Both the position numbers and the translations under genes were made by a program. Shown piece by piece: positions 17,559 to 25,814 of a stretch of DNA of 34,739 bases. Within the stretch, counting starts at the first letter, position 1. The number at the start of each line of letters is the position of its first letter. Location: positions 1 to 34,739 of the forward strand of contig DBCJ01000090.1 in the NCBI GenBank assembly GCA_002293005.1, written 5' to 3'. The DNA is from Ignavibacteria bacterium UBA961 (GTDB lineage: Bacteria; Bacteroidota; Ignavibacteria; Kapaibacteriales; UBA961). Under the pieces are notes generated by a model. The model saw only the letters and a list, made by a program, of their open reading frames with translations, made no database searches and was not told where the DNA came from.

Positions 17559-19694
17559 ATGTTGCAAGTCGTTCAATATCAAAAAAATGGCGAAATGACA
17601 TTGGCTGAGGTTCCTGCCCCGATTTGTAAAAAGGGTGGTATTCTCGTCAGAACTTCGGCATCTCTCATAAGTGCAGGGACTGAAAGAACTTCCGTTGTGG
17701 GTGGTCAAGCCTCACTTCTGGAGAGAGCAAAGAAACAACCCGAACAAGTAAAGCTTGTATTGGATACCGTGAAAAGAGACGGTATCATGGCAACAATTGA
17801 TCGCGTACAGACCAAGCTTGATTCCTACAAAACGCTTGGCTATAGCGCTTCGGGTATTGTCATTGAATCACAATGTGAGGAATTCTCTCCGGGTGATCGC
17901 GTTTCATGTGCGGGAGCACAATATGCCCATCATGCAGAATTCATCAGCGTTCCCAAAAATCTAGCCGTAAAAATTCCCGATTCCGTTTCTTTTATCGATG
18001 CCTCATATACAACTCTCGGCGCGATTGCACTTCAAGGTATTCGCCAGGCAGATTTGCGTTTGGGTGAAACCGTTGCTGTAATTGGATTGGGCTTACTTGG
18101 ACAATTAACAGTTCAAATGCTTAAGGCATCCGGATGCAGAGTGATTGGTTTGGATGTGAATCCCGAAGTCTTTGATCTAGCCAAGAAAAGTGGTTGCGAT
18201 ATCGTTCTTCCAAGTAATTCAGAATCCATTTCCACAATTCTTTCTTATACACGCGGCATTGGTACAGATGCTGTCATCATCACAGCAAGTACGGATTCAG
18301 AAGCTCCTTTACAATTATCACTTTCCTTAGCAAGGAAAAAAAGTCCAATAGTCATCGTTGGTGCAGTTCCAATGAATGTGCCACGGTCTCCTTTTTATGA
18401 GAAAGAATTGGATTTGCGCATTTCATGTTCTTATGGACCCGGCCGATATGATCCACTCTATGAAGAACAAGGAATAGATTATCCCGCAGGCTATGTTCGT
18501 TGGACAGAACAAAGAAATATGCAGGCATTCATTGATTTGATAGATCAACAATCCGTGAATGTCGGAATGCTGACCACGCATACATTTTCTATTCAGCATG
18601 CATTGCAAGCATATGACATCATTTCTGGAAAAAATCCCGAACCACATTTGGGAATTGCTCTAACATATACTGATGATGCCAAGCATGAAACCATGATTGC
18701 TATTCATGCTAAAAGTTCATCAAAAACCGGTACTAAACTTGGGTTTATTGGTGCAGGGAGTTTTGCGCAAGCTCAACTCTTGCCACCCTTGCGATCCATG
18801 AATGTTCAGTTTACAGGCGTGACCACTTCCAATCCTGCTAATGCTTTGTCTGTTGCAAAACATTTTGGATTTGCTTTCAGTGGCACGAATTCAGATGAAA
18901 TCATATCACATTCAGAAACCGATATGATTTTCTGTGCAACCCGACATGATTCTCATGCTCGATATGTATTATCCGCCATTCAAGCTCAAAAACCAATTTT
19001 TGTTGAGAAACCACTCTGCATCGAAAGAACTGAACTTGAAGCGATCCGCAATGCTGTTCATTCCACAAATGGTCGTGTGATGGTTGGCTTCAATCGCCGC
19101 TTTTCTAAGCCATTCAAGGACATCAAGAAATTCTTTGGCGAATGTACTTCTCCGCTTTCCATCATGTATCGCATCAATGCCGGTGCCATACCACTCTCCA
19201 GTTGGATACAAGATCCCAAACAAGGTGGAAGAATCATCGGTGAGGCATGTCATTTCATCGACACGATGGTATACTTAACCGGCGCAAAACCCGTGGAAGT
19301 TTTTGCAAAAGCATTATCACATGATAGCAGACATATAGCACATCACGATTCAGCTCATATCATGATTCGTTTTTCCAATGGAAGCATCGGCACCATTCTC
19401 TATCTCGCGAATGGAGATGCTTCAATAGAAAAAGAATATTGCGAAGTTTTTGCTGAAGGAAAATCAGCTATCATGAAGAATTTTACTTCTGTAACATTTG
19501 CTTCCGGCAAAAAAAATAAGAATGTTTCCTATGATGGAAAAAAGGGACATGCCGAAGAAGTCAAGGCCTTCGTGAATGCCGTGCAATCAGGAAGTCCGAT
19601 GCCAATTTCATTTCAAGAAATCATGGATGTATCGGAAGCAAGCATAGCAGCAGTAGAATCAATGAATACCGGATCAATCATCACAATTTCATAA
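17559..19694 (+). CDS. Two-domain oxidoreductase: zinc-type alcohol dehydrogenase fused to Gfo/Idh/MocA dehydrogenase
   Basis: The protein (711 residues from the ATG at 17559; the frame also opens at a TTG at 17547) joins two nucleotide-binding oxidoreductases. Residues about 1-340 resemble the medium-chain dehydrogenase/alcohol dehydrogenase family: a GroES-like part with GYSASGIVIE and FSPGDRVSCAG, then a Rossmann motif VAVIGLGLLGQLTVQ. Residues about 393-711 are a Gfo/Idh/MocA unit with LGFIGAGSFAQAQLLPP, the conserved FVEKPL near 480, and VGFNRRFSKPF. Such bi-domain proteins are often found in sugar or cell-surface polysaccharide clusters; the substrate is unknown. Its stop is 5 bases before the E1 alpha gene, so it is co-transcribed with an acyl-CoA-forming dehydrogenase, which is not a usual partner. 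The first domain lacks a clear structural-zinc cysteine cluster. Confidence 0.87.
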   Translation: MLQVVQYQKNGEMTLAEVPAPICKKGGILVRTSASLISAGTERTSVVGGQASLLERAKKQPEQVKLVLDTVKRDGIMATIDRVQTKLDSYKTLGYSASGIVIESQCEEFSPGDRVSCAGAQYAHHAEFISVPKNLAVKIPDSVSFIDASYTTLGAIALQGIRQADLRLGETVAVIGLGLLGQLTVQMLKASGCRVIGLDVNPEVFDLAKKSGCDIVLPSNSESISTILSYTRGIGTDAVIITASTDSEAPLQLSLSLARKKSPIVIVGAVPMNVPRSPFYEKELDLRISCSYGPGRYDPLYEEQGIDYPAGYVRWTEQRNMQAFIDLIDQQSVNVGMLTTHTFSIQHALQAYDIISGKNPEPHLGIALTYTDDAKHETMIAIHAKSSSKTGTKLGFIGAGSFAQAQLLPPLRSMNVQFTGVTTSNPANALSVAKHFGFAFSGTNSDEIISHSETDMIFCATRHDSHARYVLSAIQAQKPIFVEKPLCIERTELEAIRNAVHSTNGRVMVGFNRRFSKPFKDIKKFFGECTSPLSIMYRINAGAIPLSSWIQDPKQGGRIIGEACHFIDTMVYLTGAKPVEVFAKALSHDSRHIAHHDSAHIMIRFSNGSIGTILYLANGDASIEKEYCEVFAEGKSAIMKNFTSVTFASGKKNKNVSYDGKKGHAEEVKAFVNAVQSGSPMPISFQEIMDVSEASIAAVESMNTGSIITIS

Positions 19695-19699
19695 TCACC

Positions 19700-20701
19700 A
19701 TGCCATCCTCAAAAAAGATACCTGCTCTCAGTACTTCGAAAGCAGTAACTAAAGAACAACGCATTTCTTTTCTTCGAAATATGCTCATGGCACGCGAATT
19801 TGATTTGGCCATGCAAAGATTGAACAGACAAGGTCGAGCATTCGGAGGAGTCTATTCTCAAACAGGCAATGAGGCAACAAGTGTAGGCAGCTCTTCTGCG
19901 CTCGGTCCGAATGATGTATTATTTCCGATGCACAGAAATATCGGTGGACATTTCGTATTCGGACAAGAACTTGATGTTCTCATGAAAGCATTTCTCGCTC
20001 GTGATGGAAGCTTGATGCGGGGTACTGATGGCACCGGACATTATGCAGATCCTGCCAAAAGAATTTATGGCAATATTTCTCATCTTGGTGCGATGATTCC
20101 CGTTGCGGCCGGATTCACGATGGCTGCAAAATTGCGCGGTGAAACATGTGTGGCAATGACATATATCGGTGATGGCGGAGCACAAACCGGGGAATTTCAT
20201 GAAGCTATGAATTTTGCATCCGTGCAAAAACTCCCTCTTATTCTCATTATTGAGAATAATCAATATGCATACTCTTCTCCCAATTCCATCGAATTTGCTT
20301 GCAAGCAATTATCAGACAGAGCTTTGGGATATGGATGTCATGGAGTCACAATCGATGGAACAGATGTTGAACTTGTCTATGACACATGTCTAGATGCTGT
20401 AAAAAGAGCAAGAAAAGGCGATGGTCCAACCATCATTGAGACTATCACGATGCGCATGCGTGGTCATGCAGAACATGATGACTTTAGCTATGTCCCAAAA
20501 AGCTTATTGGAACATTGGCAAAAAATGGATCCGGTTGACAGATATATTGCACACTGCATTGCAAAAAAGGTATTGAAACAGTCTGATATTGAGGACTTAC
20601 GCAATGAGATCATACAAAGTATGCGCGATGCAATTGATGCAGTGATTGATCTTCCCTTCCCTCCGGCTGAGGAAGCATTTAAGAATGTTTTCATTGATTG
20701 A
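19700..20701 (+). CDS. Thiamine-diphosphate-dependent 2-oxoacid dehydrogenase E1, alpha subunit
   Basis: E1 alpha decarboxylates a 2-oxoacid (pyruvate, branched-chain oxoacid or acetoin) with E1 beta and passes the acyl group to a lipoyl E2. The 333-residue protein has the thiamine diphosphate motif GDGGAQTGEFHEAMNFA (from 157) ending at ENN (185-187), the MRGTDGTGHYAD loop near 106-117, and the phosphorylation-loop equivalent MRMRGHAEHDDFSYVP. The RGHAEHDD version differs from classical pyruvate dehydrogenase (RGHSMSDP), so the substrate is uncertain. Its partner E1 beta is not adjacent but separated by purT, 3 bases downstream. No E2 or E3 gene lies in the window. Confidence 0.9.
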   Translation: MPSSKKIPALSTSKAVTKEQRISFLRNMLMAREFDLAMQRLNRQGRAFGGVYSQTGNEATSVGSSSALGPNDVLFPMHRNIGGHFVFGQELDVLMKAFLARDGSLMRGTDGTGHYADPAKRIYGNISHLGAMIPVAAGFTMAAKLRGETCVAMTYIGDGGAQTGEFHEAMNFASVQKLPLILIIENNQYAYSSPNSIEFACKQLSDRALGYGCHGVTIDGTDVELVYDTCLDAVKRARKGDGPTIIETITMRMRGHAEHDDFSYVPKSLLEHWQKMDPVDRYIAHCIAKKVLKQSDIEDLRNEIIQSMRDAIDAVIDLPFPPAEEAFKNVFID

Positions 20702-20704
20702 TCC

Positions 20705-21889
20705 ATGAATACTCTCCCCAAAAAAATCATGCTTCTCGGTTCAGGAGAACTTGGGAAAGAAACAATTATCAGCGCCCAAAGATTTGGTTGCCATGTTATA
20801 GCAGTAGATTCCTATCCGGATGCACCCGGAATGCAAGTCGCTGATGAGTATGAAGTGATTTCCATGCTTGATGGTGATGCATTGGATGCAATTGTGAAAA
20901 AGCATGCTCCTGATATCATTGTTCCTGAAATTGAAGCAATCAGAACGGAACGATTCTATGCTTATGAACAAGCAGGAATCCAAGTTGTTCCTAGTGCCAA
21001 GGCAGCCAATTTCACAATGAATCGAAAAGCGATCAGAGATCTTGCATCTAAAGAACTGCAAGTGAAAACAGCTAGATATGGATATGCAACAACCCTAGAA
21101 GAAGCTGAGCAAATAGCCCATGATATGGGTTTTCCATGTGTGATCAAACCATTGATGTCTTCTTCCGGAAAAGGACAATCCACCATCAAAAAACCTGAAG
21201 ACATTTCGGCTTGTTGGGAATATGCTTCAACAGGCGGTAGAGGTGATTCGGCAGAAGTGATCATAGAGGAATTCATTTCTTTTGATTATGAGATCACCTT
21301 GCTCACCGTTAGTCAGAAAAATGGTCCTACATTATTCTGTCCACCCATAGGACATCGTCAGGAAAGAGGAGATTATCAAGAAAGTTGGCAGCCATGCGCA
21401 ATGTCGGAAATAGCATTTAAGAAAGCATGCGAAATCGCCGAAAAAGTAACAGAAGCATTGACCGGTGCGGGTCTTTGGGGTGTGGAGTATTTCATATCCG
21501 GTGATGATGTCTATTTTTCTGAGCTCAGCCCCCGTCCGCATGATACCGGAATGGTCACTTTGTCCGGAACACAGACATTCACGGAATTCGAATTGCATTG
21601 TCGTGCAATTCTGGGATTGCCAATACCCGCTATTACGCTTCAAAGATCAGGAGTGAGTGCGGTCATTCTACATATGAATGATGAACAATTCAAACCATCA
21701 TTCTCCGGACTAGATACAGCTCTTGAGATCGAGAACTCCGATGTCAGAATTTTTGGCAAACCAATCACAAGAAAATATCGAAGGATGGGAATAGCATTGA
21801 CTTGGGATGAAAAAGATGCTGATATCAAGGCACTTCGAGCAAAAGCCAAAGAGATTGCGGATTGCATAATCATTCACCCACAACACTAA
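20705..21889 (+). CDS. purT: Formate-dependent phosphoribosylglycinamide formyltransferase
   Basis: PurT makes formyl-GAR from GAR, formate and ATP in purine synthesis, replacing the folate-dependent PurN. The 394-residue length is typical. The N-terminal domain reads KIMLLGSGELGKE, followed by PDIIVPEIEAI, the ATP-grasp lid CVIKPLMSSSGKGQS (about 146-160), a VIIEEFI strand, and the metal-binding FSELSPRPHDTGMVTL segment. All match PurT rather than PurK. It starts 3 bases after the E1 alpha stop and ends 15 bases before the E1 beta start, so it sits inside an operon for a 2-oxoacid dehydrogenase. Formate use may link it to one-carbon flux, but the operon logic is not obvious. Confidence 0.95.
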   Translation: MNTLPKKIMLLGSGELGKETIISAQRFGCHVIAVDSYPDAPGMQVADEYEVISMLDGDALDAIVKKHAPDIIVPEIEAIRTERFYAYEQAGIQVVPSAKAANFTMNRKAIRDLASKELQVKTARYGYATTLEEAEQIAHDMGFPCVIKPLMSSSGKGQSTIKKPEDISACWEYASTGGRGDSAEVIIEEFISFDYEITLLTVSQKNGPTLFCPPIGHRQERGDYQESWQPCAMSEIAFKKACEIAEKVTEALTGAGLWGVEYFISGDDVYFSELSPRPHDTGMVTLSGTQTFTEFELHCRAILGLPIPAITLQRSGVSAVILHMNDEQFKPSFSGLDTALEIENSDVRIFGKPITRKYRRMGIALTWDEKDADIKALRAKAKEIADCIIIHPQH

Positions 21890-21904
21890 ACTTGGAATCA
21901 TAGC

Positions 21905-22879
21905 ATGGCTGTCATGACATATCTGGAAGCAATTGCCGATGCACTTCGTACCGAAATGAAAAGAGATGAATCAGTTTTCATGATTGGTGAAGATATTGGA
22001 ACATATGGTGGAGCATTTAAATTGACGAAAGGATTTTTGAATGAATTCGGTCCCAAAAGAGTAATCGATGCACCAATTTCTGAAGCTGCAATAATCGGTG
22101 CAGCAATTGGAGCATCACTCAATGGCATGAGACCTGTCGCTGAAATGCAATTCATGGATTTTGTGACTTGTGGATTCAATCAATTGGTAAGTGTGGCAGG
22201 AACAACAGCATATCGCTGGGGTCTTGGAGTTCCAATGGTTGTGCGCGGTCCTGCAGGTGGCGGTGTGGGAGCAAATCCATTCCATTCCAGAAATTCTGAA
22301 GCATGGTTTGTTCAAGCAACCGGCTTGAAAGTAGTATGTCCTGCAACACCGGCAGATGCAAAAGGATTACTGACTGCTTCCATTCGAGACAATAATCCCG
22401 TGATCTTTTTTGAACATAAAGGATTATATCGCAAGATTAAAGGAGAAGTACCCGAAGGCGAATATATGATTCCACTCGGGAAAGCAAATGTGATCGTAGA
22501 GGGCAAGGATGCCAGCATTATTTGTTATGGTAGCGCAGTTCATATGGCATTGGAAGTTGCAGAACGCATGCAAAAAGAAGGGGTCTCGATTGAAGTTGTG
22601 GATATCAGAACTTTGGTACCTTTTGATGAGGAAACCGTACTTCGATCTGTTCGTAAGACAAATCGTGTTTTGATAACACATGAAGCAACATTAACAGGTG
22701 GTTTTGCAGGTGAGATTTCCGCTCGCATCACTGAGAAAGCATTTGATTCATTGGATGCACCCATAAAAAGAGTGGCTGCTTTTGATTCACCTACACCATT
22801 TGCACCTACACTTGAAAAGGCCATGCTTCCAAATGCTGATAAGATTCATGCGGAACTTCTGAATCTATTATCATATTAA
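21905..22879 (+). CDS. Thiamine-diphosphate-dependent 2-oxoacid dehydrogenase E1, beta subunit
   Basis: The beta subunit completes the E1 heterotetramer with the alpha subunit encoded 1.2 kb upstream. The 324-residue protein has MTYLEAIADALRTEM at the start, IGEDIGTYGGAFKLTKG (28-43), the catalytic Glu60 in ISEAAIIGAAIGAS, and MQFMDF, followed by the C-terminal transketolase domain with ICYGSAVHMALEVAE and VVDIRTLVPFDEETV. Length and motifs fit the PdhB/BkdB family. It is the last gene of the operon that begins at 17559. Without E2 and E3 nearby, the complex must use subunits encoded elsewhere, and substrate assignment (pyruvate, branched-chain oxoacids, acetoin) stays open. Confidence 0.92.
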   Translation: MAVMTYLEAIADALRTEMKRDESVFMIGEDIGTYGGAFKLTKGFLNEFGPKRVIDAPISEAAIIGAAIGASLNGMRPVAEMQFMDFVTCGFNQLVSVAGTTAYRWGLGVPMVVRGPAGGGVGANPFHSRNSEAWFVQATGLKVVCPATPADAKGLLTASIRDNNPVIFFEHKGLYRKIKGEVPEGEYMIPLGKANVIVEGKDASIICYGSAVHMALEVAERMQKEGVSIEVVDIRTLVPFDEETVLRSVRKTNRVLITHEATLTGGFAGEISARITEKAFDSLDAPIKRVAAFDSPTPFAPTLEKAMLPNADKIHAELLNLLSY

Positions 22880-22930
22880 TGGAATTGGCTTACAAACATC
22901 AAATTGACCAAGTAACTTCATAAGATGGCA

Positions 22931-22939
22931 TATTTTTTG
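22931..22939 (+). promoter_or_regulatory. Candidate -7-like box (TATTTTTTG) before the barrel protein gene
   Basis: TATTTTTTG is one base longer than TAnnTTTG. It lies 24 bases before the ATG at 22964, with TTGACC 21 bases upstream as a possible -33 element. The 84-base gap after E1 beta suggests a new transcription unit. Weak evidence. Confidence 0.28.
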
Positions 22940-22963
22940 TAGTAAATTTATCAATCTTTATTC

Positions 22964-23683
22964 ATGAGAGTTTCCTTTGTGATTAAAAATATGTTGTTCC
23001 TATGCATGTTTTATATGGGATCTAACATATTGCATGCTCAAGAAAAGGGGTTGATAGAATTTGGTAATCTACCGGATTCAATGATTGTGTTTACATCTCC
23101 AAGACCATTGATTACAGACAATTCGGAAACACTCAAATATTCTTCTTTTTGGAGTATAGAATTATTGTTTTCAGGAAATGGATTTGGTGCCGGTTGTTCT
23201 TATTCCAAGCATCTATCTCCTACACTTTCTCTGACTGCACTTCTTGGAATAACAGGCAATCGCAATAGTGATGAATTGGAATATATTGATCCAATGACAG
23301 GAAGAACTTTCATTCCTAATAAAGTAAATAGTCTCTATTCTTTTCCACTTACCATTGGAATGCAAAAGAGATTGTTTCAAGAATCATTGTCTGAGTCTTT
23401 CAGACCATTCATCGGTGCAGGCTTGGGTTATTCGATGATTTTGCAAGTACCCTATGATCAGAATGGATTCGAACCGGATAGAAGAACATTGGCACATGGA
23501 AGACCTGCGGGCTATCTTAGCATTGGCTCTGCATTTGGGAGCGAAGGAAGAACTAGTTTGTCCGCTTTGATACGATATTATTATATCCCTTTTAGTGGGA
23601 ATGGCATTGATAGCATCAAGGATCTTCCAATGAATGATTTTGGTGGCTTATTTATTGCATTGGGCATTGCATTTGGAAATTGA
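22964..23683 (+). CDS. Exported outer-membrane beta-barrel-like protein of unknown function
   Basis: The 239-residue protein starts with a signal peptide (MRVSFVIKNMLFLCMFYMGS, cleavage likely after ILHAQ). The mature part has alternating hydrophobic strands with glycine and aromatic ends: SIELLFSGNGFGAGCSYSKHL, LSLTALLGITGN, PFIGAGLGYSMIL, YLSIGSAFGSEGRTSLSALI, and a final strand GGLFIALGIAFGN ending close to the C-terminus. This is the look of a small (about 8-strand) outer-membrane porin-fold protein. I do not recognise a named family. It is followed after 27 bases by the L,D-transpeptidase, so the two may be co-expressed envelope proteins. Confidence 0.7.
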   Translation: MRVSFVIKNMLFLCMFYMGSNILHAQEKGLIEFGNLPDSMIVFTSPRPLITDNSETLKYSSFWSIELLFSGNGFGAGCSYSKHLSPTLSLTALLGITGNRNSDELEYIDPMTGRTFIPNKVNSLYSFPLTIGMQKRLFQESLSESFRPFIGAGLGYSMILQVPYDQNGFEPDRRTLAHGRPAGYLSIGSAFGSEGRTSLSALIRYYYIPFSGNGIDSIKDLPMNDFGGLFIALGIAFGN

Positions 23684-23710
23684 GATTATATTCACAAAGG
23701 TTTCAGAGAC

Positions 23711-24889
23711 ATGAATCATATTCCGAATTTGAATGGGAAACAATTAAGCATTGTATTGCTTGGTTCACTCACTATTCTTACATTCATCTGGGGTGCATGC
23801 GGAAATACATCAGGAAATTCACCCGAAGAAGTTGCGAAGAGAAGTAAACCCCGTCAAAAGAAATCTAGAATTATTTCTGACTCAATTAAAAAGGACTCTT
23901 TAGTACAAAAAGATTCTGTTCAGAAAGCAAAGATTAGTAAACAAGTAATTCCTGGTCAATCAGTCATCTATACGAAACAAGTGATCTCCAATGCAAAGAG
24001 TTTGGACTCAATTCGAAAGGCATATCGCAAAACGGATACCGTTCAGAACTTAGCATATCGAGCTTTCACGACAGTTAACAGAAAAGACTTGCATTATTTC
24101 AGAGTCGGTGACACTGTTATAATTCCAAGTATTATATCTCCGAATCTCACAGATTATTCCATCTTCCCTGAAATCTATCCGGCCGCTGAATCCATTCCTA
24201 AAATCATAATGGTTTCCAATGCCTGGCAAAGCTATGCATGTTATGAATATGGGAAATTGGTTCGTTTTGCCGCATGCAATACCGGTGAAGAACGAAAAGC
24301 TACTTTTCCTGGCAAATACGCACTGAATTGGAGATCAATATTAAGAAAGTCTTCACTCAATTCAAGTTGGATACTTCCCTATACTTGGAATTTTCATTTG
24401 CATGCCGGCAGTGCATTTCATCAATTCGATATGCCCGGCAGACCAGTTTCACACTCTTGCATCAGACAATTCAGAGATGATGCGAGATGGCTGTTTTACT
24501 GGGGAGAAGGAGCACGCAGAGATAGCATAAAGAGAAGATATATTCCCTTTTCCGGTACTCCGGTCATCATTATGGACATGTTTGATTTCACAAGAAAGAA
24601 AGGTGGTCCATGGTGGGATTTGAAAGACAATACCTTTAGAATTACTTTGCCGAGTGATCCTTTGAATTTTGAAGAAGCTTGGATTCCTATTTCTCAAATT
24701 CCACAAAGTGCGCGTGGCGGACTCCCAAATCGAGATAGATATGTAGCAGCCGAGGATACACTTCGCATGCGTGGAATCATCAGAGATGGAGTTAAGCTTA
24801 GAGCATCCATACAATATAGTAAAAGAAAAAAGCCGGCTGTTACAGGCACAGTATCTGCTCCTGCACCAATGGTTAAGCCGAGCAACTAA
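23711..24889 (+). CDS. L,D-transpeptidase (YkuD) family protein, probable lipoprotein
   Basis: L,D-transpeptidases use a catalytic cysteine to form 3-3 peptidoglycan cross-links or to attach proteins to the wall. The 392-residue protein has an N-terminal hydrophobic segment ending WGACGN, where the Cys could be lipidated although the lipobox is poor (Trp at -3). A Ser/Lys-rich linker and a segment ending FRVGDTVIIP, which looks like the end of a LysM unit, follow. The YkuD part includes YGKLVRFAACNTG, the His of FHLHAGSAFHQF and SHSCIR with catalytic Cys250. The usual motif is SHGCIR; Gly is replaced by Ser here. The C-terminus has a proline-rich tail. It likely acts in the periplasm on peptidoglycan, like the MltD-type enzyme 5 kb downstream. 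Confidence 0.82.
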   Translation: MNHIPNLNGKQLSIVLLGSLTILTFIWGACGNTSGNSPEEVAKRSKPRQKKSRIISDSIKKDSLVQKDSVQKAKISKQVIPGQSVIYTKQVISNAKSLDSIRKAYRKTDTVQNLAYRAFTTVNRKDLHYFRVGDTVIIPSIISPNLTDYSIFPEIYPAAESIPKIIMVSNAWQSYACYEYGKLVRFAACNTGEERKATFPGKYALNWRSILRKSSLNSSWILPYTWNFHLHAGSAFHQFDMPGRPVSHSCIRQFRDDARWLFYWGEGARRDSIKRRYIPFSGTPVIIMDMFDFTRKKGGPWWDLKDNTFRITLPSDPLNFEEAWIPISQIPQSARGGLPNRDRYVAAEDTLRMRGIIRDGVKLRASIQYSKRKKPAVTGTVSAPAPMVKPSN

Positions 24890-24931
24890 AGACTTCATTG
24901 ACAGAACATGGCCGAATTGGTAAAACTTTGC

Positions 24932-24952
24932 TATTTTTGAAGTGTAAACTTC
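24932..24952 (+). promoter_or_regulatory. Candidate -7 box (TATTTTTG) plus small hairpin before the Nif3-like gene
   Basis: TATTTTTG (24932-24939) matches TAnnTTTG exactly, 35 bases before the ATG at 24975. It overlaps the start of a short hairpin GAAGT-GTAA-ACTTC (24939-24952) that has a GNRA-type loop and would be at or near the 5' end of the transcript. Motif evidence only. Confidence 0.38.
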
Positions 24953-24974
24953 CGAAATATTCCATTGTTAGTAC

Positions 24975-25772
24975 ATGACGCTTAGTGATTTGAACGATAG
25001 ATTGAATGTGCTTTTCCCCCCTGAAACCGCATGGAGCGGAGATGCCATAGGTCTGCAAATTGATCGCTATCCAATAGATTCAGACATTCAAAGAGTCCTC
25101 ATTGCTTATGAAATCAATGAGGATATTCTATCTGAAGCCAAGCAGAAAGATGTTGATTGCATATGTGTCTTTCATCCCTTGATTTTTTCTCCATTGAAGA
25201 AAATTAGACGGTCGGATCGAATTGGTTCATATGTTCATGACTTAATAAGATTGAATATCGGTTTGATTGTCATTCACACAAATTTTGACACTCATCCTGA
25301 TGGAACAAATATGCTTGCCGCCAAAGCATTGGGTTTAGATCCCGATACTTTGTCACCATTGATTCCAGACAAGCAATTTGAAGGCTTTGGGATGGGTGTG
25401 ATTGGAAAGTTGCATCATCCGATGGAAAGCTCTGTTTTTGCACAAAAATGTCGTGAAGTTTTCGGCTCTCCCATTCGATATTGTATGGGAAGCAAAGCAA
25501 TGATTAAATCAATTGCGATTCTTTGTGGAAGCGGTTCCTCATACTTTCAGAATGCACTTGATTCTCAAGTTGATTGCTTCATCACCGCAGATGTGAAGTA
25601 TCATCAGTTTCATGAAGCCAAAGGCAATGTGATGCTTATTGATCCCGGCCATGCAGAAATGGAACAGTTCGTGGTTGAAGGTATGAGCACAATACTTCAA
25701 AAAGATGAATGTTTGCAGATGCAATTCATCATGTCTGAAGTTCTCACTTCACCCATTTACTATGTATCTTAA
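24975..25772 (+). CDS. Nif3-like dinuclear metal centre hexameric protein (YbgI/NIF3 family)
   Basis: Members form toroidal hexamers with a two-metal site; the biochemical role is still debated (proposed GTP cyclohydrolase-like or hydrolase activity). The 265-residue protein begins MTLSDLNDRLNVLFPPETAW, the family N-terminus. Landmarks are AWSGDAIGLQI, VFHPLIFSPLKKI, IHTNFDTHPDGTN, LCGSGSSYF, FITADVKYHQF and DPGHAEME. The first metal motif normally reads HHPLIF; here its first His is Phe, so one expected metal ligand is missing while the second His, the HTNFD motif and the C-terminal GHxExE motif remain. Next, 42 bases on, is a C4 zinc-ribbon coiled-coil gene, the usual neighbour of nif3 in many genomes. 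The family call is firm; metal loading is uncertain. Confidence 0.9.
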   Translation: MTLSDLNDRLNVLFPPETAWSGDAIGLQIDRYPIDSDIQRVLIAYEINEDILSEAKQKDVDCICVFHPLIFSPLKKIRRSDRIGSYVHDLIRLNIGLIVIHTNFDTHPDGTNMLAAKALGLDPDTLSPLIPDKQFEGFGMGVIGKLHHPMESSVFAQKCREVFGSPIRYCMGSKAMIKSIAILCGSGSSYFQNALDSQVDCFITADVKYHQFHEAKGNVMLIDPGHAEMEQFVVEGMSTILQKDECLQMQFIMSEVLTSPIYYVS

Positions 25773-25814
25773 TTTTAAAAATATTGTTTATTAATCTATC
25801 ACCTAGAGCATACT

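Noticed and set aside
20705..21889. PurK (5-(carboxyamino)imidazole ribonucleotide synthase)
   Set aside because: The FSELSPRPHDTGMVTL segment and overall length match PurT; PurK would read differently at the ATP-grasp metal site.
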